A DNA stretch of 64,000 bases, taken from positions 28,748,474 through 28,812,473 of the forward strand of contig CM028325.1 of the NCBI GenBank assembly GCA_016647705.1, read 5' to 3'. This DNA is from Eucommia ulmoides (taxonomy: Eukaryota > Streptophyta > Magnoliopsida > Garryales > Eucommiaceae). This document shows, piece after piece, positions 34,697-46,384 of the stretch. How positions within the stretch are numbered: position 1 is the stretch's first letter; each line of letters opens with the position of its first letter. Below the pieces are notes generated by a model. That model was given only the letters and a program-made list of their open reading frames with translations. It made no database searches and was not told the origin of the DNA. The translations under genes and the position numbers were made by a program.

Positions 34697-35270
34697 TTTT
34701 CATAGTTGAACATCTTGGGTATAGAAAATAGGAGGAAGAGTAAGAGCAAAGGTCCAAATAATAGATGTCAAGGCAGGAACAAATCCAACAAGTTCACTAA
34801 TGTGGAGTGCCATAATTGTGGCTCAAATGGGCATATTAGGAAATATTGTAGAAAATTGAAGAAAGAGAACAATGAGAAACAGAATGAAAAAAAGAACAAT
34901 GAAAGAAAAGAAGATGATCGGGTTGTCGCCACTACTATTTTCAAAGACTTCCTCATTCTTTATGAGGATGATGTTATTAATATAGCATGTTATGAGACCA
35001 ATTGGGTCATTGATAGTGGCACCTCTATTCATGTTACATCTCAAGTGGATTTCTTCATTTCCTATACCGTCGATGACTTTGGGACAATGAAGATAAGAAA
35101 TGATGGTTTGGAAAAAATTATTGGTGTTGGAGATGTGTGCTTGGAGATCAATAATGGTACAATGTTGGTCTTGAAAAATATCAATCACATTCCTGATATC
35201 TGCTTGAATTTGATTTCTACAGGCAATTTTGATGATGAAGGGTTTTGCAACAAATTTAGTGATGGTTAAT
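34697..35270 (+). pseudogene. Copia gag zinc knuckle and protease of the outer element
   Basis: The frame open from 34706 to 35269 encodes a basic stretch, a CCHC knuckle (CHNCGSNGHIRKYC) and the Copia protease with the catalytic DSG intact (VIDSGTSIHVT). The usual downstream motif follows (NINHIPDICLNLISTG). It is preceded by the GTTCC duplication of element A, which cuts it from the gag start. A TAA stop ends it before the pre-integrase region. Confidence 0.85.
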
Positions 35271-35529
35271 GGAAGCTCACTAAAGGTTTTATAGTTGTGG
35301 CAAGGAAAGAAGTATTCTTCCTTATACTTTATGCAAACAAAGATCTCGAATTCCATCATCAATACAGTAGAAAATAAAGTAACAATTAAGCTTTGACACA
35401 AGAGAGTTTGCTATATGAGAGAAATGATTGATGGTTTTGTCCAAGAAAAGTCTTATTTCACGAATGAAGAATGCACCTTTCAAGAAGTGTATACATTTCT
35501 TGGAGGAAAGCAAACTACAGTCGCCTTTA

Positions 35530-36366
35530 AGTGATCTTCTTCTTCAAGAAAACAAGATATACTTGATTTAGTATATTCAGATGTTTGTGGTCCTATGAAA
35601 ACAAAAATTCTTGGTGGTGCTCTATATTTTGTGACTTTCGTATATGATCACTCAAGGAATTTATGAGTCTATACCTTGAAGACAAAAGATCAAGTGCTAT
35701 ATGTGTTAAAACAGTTTTAGGCCACAGTTGAGAGACAGAGTGGGAAAAAGCTGAAGTGTATCAGAACAATTAATAAGGGTAAGTATTTCAGTCCCTTTGA
35801 TGACTACTACAGACAACAAGGCTTTCGTCACGAAAAGACACCTCTAAAGTCTCCTAAGTTGAATGGCTTGACAAAGAGAAGGAATATAACGCTAGTTGAA
35901 AGGGTGAAATGTTTACTTTCACATGCACAATTGCCAAAATCTTTTTGGGGAGAGGATTTGAGCACAGTTGTACATGTGTTGAATCTTACACCATGTATTC
36001 TCTCAAAGTTTGATGTTCTAGATAAAATTTGATCAGGGAAGGAAGTTACTTAAAATCACTTACACGTCTTTAGATGCATGGATTTTATGCATATTCCCAA
36101 AGATGAGAGGTCTAAACTTGATGTCAAAATTCAACAGTGCGTATATATTGGATATGGACAAGATGAGTTCGATTACATGTTTTATGATCCGGTACAGAAG
36201 AAACTTGTAAGAATCCGAGATATTGTGTTCATGGAAGACCAAACCATATGGGATATCGAGAAGATAAATGAAACAGTTTCTCAAGACTATGATGATTTGG
36301 TTGACTTGGATCTAATTCATCTGACACAAGTACTGACGCCAGTTACAGATGATATTCAGGACAACT
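35530..36366 (+). pseudogene. Copia integrase of the outer element, degenerate
   Basis: LDLVYSDVCGPMKTK marks the first catalytic Asp. The second Asp position (DNGGEY in the family) reads NKGKY, and the catalytic Glu motif (NGVAERKN in relatives) reads NGLTKRRN, so two of the three DDE residues are lost. The later IN part is recognisable as KLDVKIQQCVYIGYGQDE and FYDPVQKKLVRIRDIVF (open 36078-36368). Several stops and frame changes are present. Confidence 0.8.
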
Positions 36367-36430
36367 AGTTCAGTCTAGGTGAGCAGATGTTTTCTCAGAG
36401 GATGAGACTAATCATGAGTCTCTTGATCAA

Positions 36431-37349
36431 TTGCAAGTACCACAAACATTACCAAAAGTTCCAATCAAGAGGTCTACCAAAGACCTACATCTTTCCACTT
36501 GGTATTCCAATGAAGAGTACGTGTTGTTAACTGATAGGAGAGAACTCGAGTACTATGATGAAGTTGTGGAAGATGAACATGAGAGAGAGTGGATTGAAAC
36601 TATGCAAAATGAGATGCAGTCATTGTATGACAACAACACTTTTGAATTGGTGAAGTTACCTAAGAATAAAAGAGCTTTGAAAAATATACAAGATAAACAG
36701 GATGAACATACTTCACAAGCACGATACAAAGCTAGACTAGTCATCAAAGTATTTAATCAAAGGAAATGTATCGATTTTGAAGATATTTTCTCCAGTTGTG
36801 AAAATGTCTTCTATTCGTGTCGTTTTTGACTTAGCAGCTAGTCTAGACTTAGAGATTGACCAAATGGATGTGAAAATTATTTTTTCTTTATGGTGACTTT
36901 GAGAAAGAGATTTATATGGAGCAACTAGATGGTTTCAAGACAAAAGAAAAACATGATTATATGTGTCAGTTGAAGAAAATTCTATATAGTTTGAAACAAG
37001 CACCTAGACAATGGTACAATAAGTTTGAGTTGGTTATGAGAGAGGAAGACTACACGAAAACTACTTCAGATCATTGTGTATTTGTGTAGAAATTCAATGA
37101 TAGTGATTTTATCATCTTATTGCTCTATATTGATGACATGTTGATTGTTGGTAATAATTCCTCGAGAATTGATAAATTAAAAAAGCAGTTAAGTAAGCCC
37201 TTTTCTATGAAGAACTTGGGGCTAACAAAATAAATTCTTGGTATTTGAATTTACTGAAATAGAAAAAAGAAGAAATTGCTTATGTCACATGAACAATACA
37301 TCAAAAAAGTATTTGAAATATTCAATATTAATTAGGCTAAAGTGGTTTG
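36431..37349 (+). pseudogene. Copia reverse transcriptase of the outer element, degenerate
   Basis: Recognisable blocks are EWIETMQNEMQSLYDNNTFE, ARLVIKVFNQRKCIDFEDIF, RVVFDLAASLDLEIDQMDVK, CQLKKILYSLKQAPRQWY and LLLYIDDMLIVGNN, the last carrying the catalytic YIDD. Frame changes occur near 36800 and 36885, with stops at 37087 and later. The frame is cut at AKVV by element C at 37350 and resumes at 44624. Confidence 0.85.
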
Positions 37350-39727
37350 TGTTGGCCCAGTGAGCTACCCAAGAGTGGGTAAATTGGGTAGTAATAAAAT
37401 TTAATCCAAATTTATAAAATTTGAAAAATAAAATAATTAATTTTATCCTAAATTAATTATTATCTTTATAACAACGGATATGTGTTATCAACTAGGTGCA
37501 CACCCAAACAGCTGAAAATAAATAAAGTAAAATCATATCACACCAAGATTTATACTGGTTCATTAAACTACTCTTGGCTAATTCAGTCCCTCGAGCTTCA
37601 TGAAGAGTCACACCAACTAAACTCAAGATTTCTATAAAGGTAGAAACTAAACCCTCACAATCATTCTTTTCACAGGCTTAGAATTAACCTTTACAATTCC
37701 TTTTCACAAGCTAAGGAATAACCTCTATCGTTTTACTAAGCGAAAGATTAACCTAATTCTATTACATGGAGAATCATAACCTAATTATTTTTATACCTTA
37801 GGCTCAAGAATTAAACCTCATACAAACACTTCAAGTATCCTTTTCGCATGCAAAGATGGAACCTTTACAATTCACTCACAATTGATCTTAATCAGGAAGA
37901 ATCACACCTAAGCTTTTTTCAAGGGAAAAGAGTAACCTAACCTTTTTGTACTCTAGGCAAAGATCAAACCTCAATATCTTTACAGGTAGAGATTGAAACC
38001 CAAAACTACCGTTGATTAGATATTCTCAATAATATCTAATCCGCACACAACTCACCAAATACAGAATTGATAAGCTTTTTTCCACTCAGAGTTTCTACTA
38101 CCCCAGATTAATTAATACTCAATTAATGTCCCAAAACTAATTATTAGAATAAAGTGAGGAAACAAAATCTGATTATAATAAAGAATACGGGTAGCACAAT
38201 TAAGCACGCAATCAAATTAACACACAAATCATTTTTAAAAGATTTTTATACTTTTAAAGTTCAAAAACGATTTCTCAAAAAGATCAACTCACGAAGCAAA
38301 TAATAATAAAATACTCAATTAAAGAATAATCTTGGAACGATCTTACTAGGAAAACACTGAATAGATTGCACGTAGTATTGCAAGACAGCTTAGATCGGTG
38401 ACGTTAACTCAAATAGCGCTTTAACTCAAGAATTTCTCAATAATAGATCTCACAGTTGATCTCTCAAAATAATATCAGAATGCTGACTCTTAGAAAAATT
38501 TAGGAACTGAATAATTCTTGATATTGTGTGTATTGTCCTCTTGTCATGTGAAAACCGTAGGTCTATATATAAGGAATTAGAACAAGTCTTCCAATGGTTA
38601 GTTTTCAAATAATAAGTATCTAAAAAGAACTTATAGACCCCATATATCATTATTACTTAATCCTGGTATAACTCACTCAATAATATATTTTAGAATATTT
38701 AATTAAGTCCCTCAAACATTTTCTCAAATTCAATTAAATAAGATAGAAAGAATTACGCGTACCAAATTGAGAGATATAAAAAATACTTGAACCATATCTG
38801 TAGGTATATTTAAATATTAATTAAATAGCTCAAAATATATTAGATCCCTAATATATCTCATATATCTTAACCATAAAATGGCTGTAAAAATTACTTTTTG
38901 AATCAAAACCATGAAAATCTCAAATCCTGAAACTGACCATCGGTTAACCAACCAATACCCATCGGTCGACCTCCTAATTCAGGATATAGCCCAAGCCAAA
39001 ATCTCTTCACCCATCAGTCGACCACCCATCCTTCATCTATTGACAGGACGATTCAGCAAGTTTCACAGGTCGACCTCTCTATCGACCTAACTATTCAGAG
39101 AGTTCATCTTTTGGCCATAGGTCAAACTACCTATCAACCGAGAGATTTAGAGAGTTCACATTTTAAGCTTAGGTCAACCTACTTGTCGACCGGAAGATTC
39201 AGCAAGTTCACATATTTTTCATAAGTCAACCTACCTGTTGACCGACCTGTTGGAATCCTTCCTTAATTCGATTTTAATCCATTTTCTTCAATGTTTTTGC
39301 CCCTTTAATCGATTTCTTTTCTCGGTTAACTCCACTAAATTCTTAAATTCAATTTTAATCAATTATCAATGTTTCTTCTTCAATTACACATAGGAGTAAA
39401 TAATTTAACTATTTAGGATCCTTATAAAACACATACATAATTATTAAAAATAAATAAAAAAAATAAAAATTGTGTCATGTGTGATTCTAATGGGGAATAA
39501 TTATGAGTAAAAATTTAATCTGAGTTGTTTTCCCTAAGTTCTTTAATTTCTTCAATCTCTTAATGTTCATTATCGTTTTCATTATCTTTAGCATCCATTC
39601 AACATTTGTCACAATATTTTCATGAAAATCTCATCACTGAAACTAATAAACTGAAACATTTAATAAAATTGTTAGTTCCACCAAAAAAATCAGCATTTAA
39701 TTGTTCATTAAAATCTTAGGATCAACA
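37350..39727 (-). repeat. 3' LTR of element C (element orientation)
   Basis: It reads TGTTGGCCCAGTGAGC...GGATCAACA on the plus strand. It contains repeated short units (38.9-39.25 kb) and a TATA-like CTATATATAAGG near 38562. Confidence 0.85.
38930..39250. repeat. GTCGAC-rich minisatellite inside the LTRs of element C
   Basis: Imperfect units of about 60 bp carry GTCGACC...CTGTCGACC words with AGATTCAG(C/A)(A/G)AGTTCA between them. The second LTR has the same block at about 43845-44165 with more intact GTCGAC sites. Many sites in this copy have become GTCAAC or GTTGAC, as expected from loss of methylated CpG. Confidence 0.65.
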
Positions 39728-39740
39728 ATCTCCCTCTTTT
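39713..39740 (-). other. Polypurine tract of element C
   Basis: On the minus strand AAAAAGAGGGAGAT lies directly before the LTR start TGTTGATCC. This sets the element's orientation. Confidence 0.7.
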
Positions 39741-41045
39741 TAATGATGATAATTAATTTTGATGTTTTCTTCAAAACAAAAATGTAACCACACTCTTCCT
39801 AAATCTGAGGACGGGTTCTTTGACTCATTAAAGTAAAGTAATAAAGATAATCATAAGATTTTCAACAAAGAACAAATTTCAATATATAATAAACTCCTCC
39901 TTAAGATATTCAACAAAATAATTCAAGTTCTCCCTTAAGATATTCATTAAAATATCAACTAATTCTCCCCCTTTGTCATCTAAAAAAAAATGGGGAAGGG
40001 GAACAAAAAATATCACTCTAGACATACATAATTATACCTAAATATACCTAAACCTCGAATGATTTTTAATCTTTTGCTAGAGGTTTAGTGAATACATCAA
40101 CGAGCTAATTGAATATATCATAATATTCAATATCATCTTTTTCAAAAATAACACATTATTGCTCCACTTATAAAAATTTCTCCCCTTAAATAATTATAAA
40201 CAAGTAAATTCATGTATAGGAGAATAATTCTGAGGCAATCAAAATATTTCAACAATATAACATGTAATCACATAGTTTCAGTTAAGTCCACATACCTTAC
40301 TCATGATTCCAAAAAATGTCTTCCTATTAGATAGAATCAAGCCATATAATCTTTAATGCACTAAAATAGGAAGCATATCTCAATGAAAATTTACCAACAT
40401 AAATCTACTGCATGCATAAATATGAATAAGTGCATATTTCTCTCATAAAATTTCAACTTTCTTTTAGAATAATAATCGTTTTACAAAATAAGAGATATTA
40501 GTTGTATGTCAAACACTTAATGCCTATATATCCACATGCAACAGATTGAAATATCATATATATTCTGGTGATCGTATATATGGGATCAAAAGTAGATTAA
40601 TGCAATCTCATAAAATGATAGCAATCATGTAAGCTTAAATTCATATGGGATGCCGACTGGTAAGATCATGATTGATACTGATTTTATCAAGCATTTCTTA
40701 GTGATAAATATTTCATCAATAAACCAGTATTAGCTAATAATATAATTCCACGTAGGCATATAATCAGAGCATGATTAGTCCAGAGCAAATAAATCATTAT
40801 ACACTATCATGCATTTTAATAATTCAAAGTGATCTCAATTCAACTTAATTCATTTTCTAAATCACGTAACATGTTTCAAAATCAAACACATGATAACTAC
40901 TCGATATAAGGACATTATAAAAACATGTTAATACGCTTTAACTAAATATGATCCCATAATCACCATGTAATATTTCTAAGACAACAAGTAACGCATCATT
41001 TAAAATAAGTCTTAGAAACTATTACCAACTTACCTCTTCGGCAAG
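39741..41045. other. AT-rich interior of element C without coding motifs
   Basis: No open frame longer than about 60 codons and no retroelement motif was seen. It takes the place where pol would lie in an autonomous relative. Confidence 0.5.
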
Positions 41046-41291
41046 TCAGGAATTTCCCTCTTTAACAAATTTAATAAATTTAAACAGTGAGGGATTAGGA
41101 GTACCTTTTATATCTTTCGGGACGACTTTACTTTTTACTTCATTTGTACTCATGATTGCTTTGGGTGCATAATTCTTCTTGACTTGTCCGTATCCTCTCA
41201 GCTTTGGATTTTTGCTATTTGATTCACTAATACTTCCATTTGCTCGTGTCACTTGTGGCTTCCTGGTGATATCTCATTTTGGCTTTGACAA

Positions 41292-42195
41292 TCATTTTCT
41301 TATTGCATGTTTCGTTTGTGGCTTCTTTGTAATTTCACATTCTGTCTTTGGTGCATCTTTTCGCTTTGCACGTGTTGCTTCTGAATCTTTGGTGACTTCA
41401 TATTTTAACTTTGATATAATTTCTTTGTTTGCTCCTTCAGGTTCACTTTCAATATTATGTAATTCTGCACAAGACATTTTAATAGTTTGTTTCGGTATCC
41501 ATTTCATTTTGGATATGTTCTTGTTAAACATAAACTTAGGATTCCGAAACGGACATGATACTTTAAAATGCCCAACCCTATTACAATAATAACATCTCAA
41601 ATCCAATTTATTATAAAAAGCACAAGATGTAAAATAAGAATCATTTCTAACAATACCAACAAAACTATCACTGGCTTGTGATGAAGGATGAGACGATGAA
41701 GTATATCCACTTTACCTAGAAAAATCATTCTCAAAATCCTTTGAAACAGTCTTAAGGTCGGATTTTGATTTTTCAAAATTTTTCTTAAGTAAATCGATTT
41801 TAGAAACAAGATCTAACGTTTGCCTGGAAATCATATCAAAATTATTTTTTGAAACTCTGTTTTCATTTTCAAGAAAATCCACTTTAGAGAGCAAATTATT
41901 AATTTCAAAAACAACATCCGAAAATTCTTTTTTTACCACAATAATCATCCAAATGCACTTCAGATTTTCGGATACGTTTTCCATTATTTTCAAAAGAATC
42001 AATTTTTCTTTTCAAACTCAAACTCTTTTTAGCAAAAAGTAGTGTGAAAGAAATTAATTTTTTCATAAAATTATGGACATTTTCATTATCATCATCATCT
42101 CTATCACCACCACAAGAATCACACAAATCATAAACCATATTTTCATATACGAATTTACCACTATCAAAAGAGGATACACAAAATAAACCATCCAT
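41292..42195 (-). pseudogene. Gag remnant of element C with CCHC zinc knuckle
   Basis: Three overlapping minus-strand frames (42195-41905, 42002-41712, 41606-41292) together give an acidic start, a lysine-rich coiled-coil-like stretch (LLSKVDFLENENRVSKNN), a CCHC knuckle (CYYCNRVGHFKVSC) and KMKWIPK. This is the layout of SIRE/Maximus-type Copia gag proteins that precede protease. Frame changes at about 41910 and 41700 separate the pieces. Beyond 41292 the sequence becomes AT-rich with no protease motif, so pol is deleted. Confidence 0.65.
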
Positions 42196-42247
42196 GGTAT
42201 GTGCACGTGATCGGTTTAGCTAGGATGTTAAGCCTGATCGAGCTAAA

Positions 42248-42264
42248 ACTAGCTTTAATGTCAA
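42248..42264 (-). other. Decayed primer-binding site of element C
   Basis: On the minus strand TTGACATTAAAGCTAG follows the LTR. It aligns with TTGGTATCAGAGCTAG, the usual initiator-tRNA site, and the four differences are all transitions. Confidence 0.55.
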
Positions 42265-42266
42265 TT

Positions 42267-44623
42267 TATTAGCCCAATGAGCAACCCAAAAGGGGGGTGA
42301 ATTGGGTAGTAATAAAATTTAATCCAAATTTATAACACTTGAAAAATCAAATAATTAATTTTATCCTAAATTAATTATTATCTTTAGAGTAGCGGATATG
42401 TGTTATCAACTAGGTGCACACCCAAACAGCTGAAAATAAATAAAGTGAAATCACAGCACACTAAGATTTATATTGGTTCACCAAGCTGCTCTTGGTTAAT
42501 CCAATCCCTCGAGCTCCACGAAGAGTTGCAACTACTGAACTCAAGATTCCTCTAAAGGTAGGAACCAAACCCTGACAATGATTTTTTTCAGAAACTTAGA
42601 ATTAAACTTTATAATTCATTTTCATAGACTAAGGAATAACCTCTATCTTTTTACCAGGCGAAAAATTAACCTAATTCTATTACAGGGAGAATCACAACCT
42701 AATTCTTTTTATACCTTAGGCTCAAGAATTAAACCTCACACAAACACTTCAAGTATCATTTTCCTAAGTAAGGATGTAATCTTTACAATTCACTCACAAT
42801 TGATCCTAATCAGAAAGAATCACACCTAAGCTCTTTTTAAGGGAAAAGAGTAATATAACCTTTTTGTACTCTAGGCAAAGATCAAACCACAATCTCTTTA
42901 CAGGAAGAGATCGAAACCTAAAGTTACCCTTGATTAGATATTCCCAATAATATCTAATCCAGACACAACTCACCAATTACCGAATTGATAAGTTTTTTTC
43001 CACTCAAAACTTCTACTACCCAAAATTAATTAAAACTCAATTAATGTCTCAAAACTAGTGATAGAAATAAAGTGAGGAAACAAAATCTAATTACAATAAA
43101 GAATGTGAGTAGCATAATTAAGAATGTAATCAAATTAACACACAAATCATTTTTAAAGGATTTTTATGCTTTTAAAGTTCAAAAACAATTTCTCAAAAAG
43201 ATCAACTCACGAAGCAAATAATAAAAAAAAAATACTCAATTAAATAATAAGCTTGAAACGATCTCACCAGGAAAACACCGAATAGATTGCATGTAGTATC
43301 GCAAGACAACTTAGATTGGTGACGCTAACTCATATAGCGCTTTAACTTAAGAACTTCTCAATAATCGATCTCACAATTGATCTCTCAAAATAATATCAGA
43401 ATGATGACTCTTAGAAAAGTATAGGAATTGAATAGTTATTGATATTGTGTGTATTGTCCTTTTGTTATGTGAAATCCGCAGGTCTATATATAAGGAAATA
43501 GAACAATCCTTCCAACGACTAGTTTTCAAATAATAAGTATCTAAACAACACTTATAGACCTCATATATTATTATGACTTAATCCTGGTATAATTCACTTA
43601 ATAATATCCAATTAAGTCCTCAAACATTTTTTCAAACTCAATTAGATAAGATAGAAAGAATTACATGTACCAAATTGAGAGATATCAAAAATACTTGAAC
43701 CATATCTATAGAGATATTTAAATATTAATTAAATAGCTCAAAATATATCAGATCTCTAAGATATCTCGTATATCTTAACCATAAAACGGCTAGTAACGAC
43801 TACTTTTTGAATCAAAACCATGAAAATCTCAAATCTTGAAACTGACCATCGGTTGACCGAGCAACATTCATCGGTCGACCGCCCAATTCAGGACATAGCC
43901 CAAGCCAAAATATGTTTTCCCATCAGTCGACCACCCATCCTTTACCTGTCGACCAGACAATTTAACAAGTTTCACAAGTCGACCTTTCTGTCGACCTAAC
44001 TATTCAGAGAGTTCCTCTTTTGGCCATAGGTCAACCTATCTGTCAACCGAGAGATTCAGAGAGTTTATATTTTAAGCTCAGGTCGACCTACCTGTCGATC
44101 GAAAGATTCAGCGAGTTCACTTATTTTTCATAAGTCGACCTACCTGTCGACCGATCATGTTGGAATCCTTCCTTAATTTGATTTTAATCCATTTTCTTTG
44201 ACGTTTTTGCCCCTTTAACTGATTGTTTTTTCTCGGTTAGCTCCATTAAATTCTTAAATTCAATTTTAATCAATTATCAACGTTTCTTCTTCAATTACAC
44301 ATAGGAGCAAATAATTTAACTAATTAGGATCCTTATAAAAAATACATAAAATTATAAAAAATATTTTGTGTCGTGTGTGATCCCAATCGGAAATCATTAA
44401 GAGTAAAAATTTAACTTGAATTGTTTTTCCTAGGTTTTTCAATTTATTCGATCTTTTAACGTTCATCAGCTTTGTCATTGTCTTTAGCATCCATGCAGCC
44501 TTTGTCACAATATCTTCATGAAATTCTCATCACTGGGACTAATAAATTGAAACACTCAATAAAATTGTTAGTTCCACTAAAAACATCAACATTTAATTGT
44601 TTATCAAAATCTTAGGATCAACA
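42267..44623 (-). repeat. 5' LTR of element C (element orientation)
   Basis: 2357 bp, aligning end to end with 37350-39727. The right end is GGATCAACA. Confidence 0.85.
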
Positions 44624-45340
44624 GTTTCGTCCTCTTGCTACTTACTTTAAGCTAAGCACTAAGTAGTGTTCTTATACAGATGAAGAGAAAAAAGACATGG
44701 AAAGAGTTCTATACGCCTCAGCAGTTGAAAGTTTGATGTATGCAATGGTTTGCATAAGGCCTAATCTAGCTCATACAGCTAGTGTAGTTAGCCACTTTTT
44801 TTCAAATCTAGGAAGAAAGCATCAGGATACAATAAAATGGACAATGAGATATCTTTGAGGCACTTCCAAGATAAGACTTGGTTTTGGAAATGGAAAGCCT
44901 ATGATATTTAGCTACACAAATACAGATATGGCAGGAGATGTGGATGGCCGTAGGTCTACTTCGGGTTATTTGATTACTTTTATAGGTGAGGTTGTTTTGT
45001 GGCTGTCAAGATTTACAAAAATGCGTTGCACTTTCTACAACAGAGGCAGAGTTTATTGCAGCTATAGAAATCTGCAAGAAGTTGTTATAGATGAAGAAGT
45101 TATTGATAGAACTTGGCTTCAACAAGAAGCAATATGTGTTATTCTGCAATAGCCAAAGTGCTATCCATTTGACGAAGAACTTTACGTTTTATTCAAGGTT
45201 GAAGCATATTGATGTCAGGTATCATTGGATAAGATAAACTCTTAATAAAAAGTTGTTAAAATTTGAGAAAATCCAGACGGATGATAACGGTGCCGATATG
45301 TTAGCGAAAACAGTAGTAAAATGAAAGCATGAGACTTGAT
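44624..45340 (+). pseudogene. Copia RNase H of the outer element, degenerate
   Basis: It continues the frame broken at 37349: PLATYFKLS, then RVLYASAVESLMYAMVCIRP, SYTNTDMAGDVDGRRSTSGY, and further out LDKI in shifted frames. The RNase H start SYTDTDMAGD, conserved in relatives, reads SYTNTDMAGD, so the first catalytic Asp is Asn. Stops at about 44857 and 45150 break it. Confidence 0.8.
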
Positions 45341-45377
45341 GCTAAATCGCGGGAATGACGAATCTTTCCACATAGTC

Positions 45378-45392
45378 GAAAAGTAGGAGATT
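45378..45392 (+). other. Polypurine tract of the outer Copia element
   Basis: AAAAGTAGGAGATT directly precedes the 3' LTR start TGTTAGG. Confidence 0.75.
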
Positions 45393-46131
45393 TGTTAGGT
45401 TTGGGTTTCTTCTTTGTGGAGATGGCCCAATATATTTGGTTGGTGAGGCCTATAAAAAGACCAAAATAGCAATTTGGTCTTTTTCCTTGAGCCTATTTCA
45501 ACCACATTAATTGTAATATGAAATTTATCAAATTTGTGTGGGAACAAGTGAAGAAACCCAAGAGAGAGGAATAGTTGCTCATTCAAAACAATAATTGTCC
45601 AGTTTTGATCAAATATCGATTTAGAGGTCGATCTGTGGTCCGATTTAGCTTAAATTTGATAGCAAGTTCTAACTCATAGTTCTACAATTTGATTGGTGAG
45701 ATTACTTTTGGAGTCCTGTACATAGGGGTTTCGTCGGGATTGATTTGGGGTTGTTTGGAGCTTCTTTTTGGTGAGATCTCTTTATTTTTCTCTTGTAGAT
45801 CTTGTTCCATTGCCAAGTTTGTTTGATCTTAAAGTGTTTACGGTTTTATACCTCTAGTTGTAACTAGATAGGACTTGCATTCCAAATTTCTTATGATAGA
45901 AGAGATTTTGGGTGGACTTCGGCCCTGTGTTTTTTACTTATTACCTTGGGAAGGTTTTCCTCATTAAAATTCTCTTGCCTTATTGTGATTGTGATTGTGA
46001 TATATTGTTTGTTCTAAGTATCACTTTATAATTTGATTCCTACTAGGTTCACACAAGAAAGCCATAAACTAGCTTTTCCGTTGCACGTTTTTATTCGATA
46101 AGTCTTTCGAGTAAGTTATTTTATCCCATTA
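45393..46131 (+). repeat. 3' LTR of the outer Copia element
   Basis: 739 bp, uninterrupted, aligning with 21728-22443 plus 24419-24453. It keeps a TATA-like CCTATAAAAAGACC at about 45448. Confidence 0.88.
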
Positions 46132-46384
46132 CTGCCATTCCCCAAATCCCACAACCACTGCCAATAGAATAGGCTCTGTTTGTTCAAGCGTTCAAATCAT
46201 TATGCATTTAATTTTTTTCTTTGTGAATTTCAATCTGAAAATTTCTATAGTATATATAAAAGAAAAAGTGAGGAGGTTAATTGCAATTTCCATGACAATT
46301 TTGTAATTTTGCTTTTGATTTTGTCCTTTTCTTGAGGCCATTGATAATTTGGTAATATTCTTTCCTATTTTATCTTTTTTTTAA

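Larger units (their letters stand above)
37350..44623 (-). mobile_element. Element C: Copia/SIRE-like element with 2.4-kb LTRs and gag only
   Basis: The LTRs are 37350-39727 (2378 bp) and 42267-44623 (2357 bp) with TGTTG/CAACA termini; in the second copy the terminal TG has become TA. The flanks GTTTG (37345-37349) and GTTTC (44624-44628) are a 5-bp duplication with one change. The 2.54-kb interior has gag remnants on the minus strand, a PPT next to 39727 and a PBS next to 42267, so the element runs right to left. No protease, integrase or RT is present. It fits the large-retrotransposon-derivative pattern, but keeps a gag zinc knuckle like that of SIRE-type Copia elements. Confidence 0.82.
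21728..46131 (+). mobile_element. Ty1/Copia (Tnt1-like) element expanded by three nested insertions
   Basis: The LTRs lie at 21728-24453 (interrupted) and 45393-46131. Subtracting the insertions at 22444-24418, 25077-34691 and 37350-44623 plus their duplications leaves about 5.5 kb, the normal size of a plant Copia element. The order LTR, PBS, gag with zinc knuckle, DSG protease, integrase, RT, RNase H, PPT, LTR is the Copia order. The outer target duplication is not clear (ACTA versus ACTG at best). All coding regions carry stops and frame changes, so it is inactive. Confidence 0.85.

Noticed and set aside
34823..35401. 192-codon minus-strand frame
   Set aside because: Shadow of the Copia zinc-knuckle/protease frame on the other strand, which carries clear CCHC and DSG motifs.
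41179..41589. 136-codon plus-strand frame with many Phe/Val residues
   Set aside because: Opposite strand of the gag remnant that carries the CCHC zinc knuckle.
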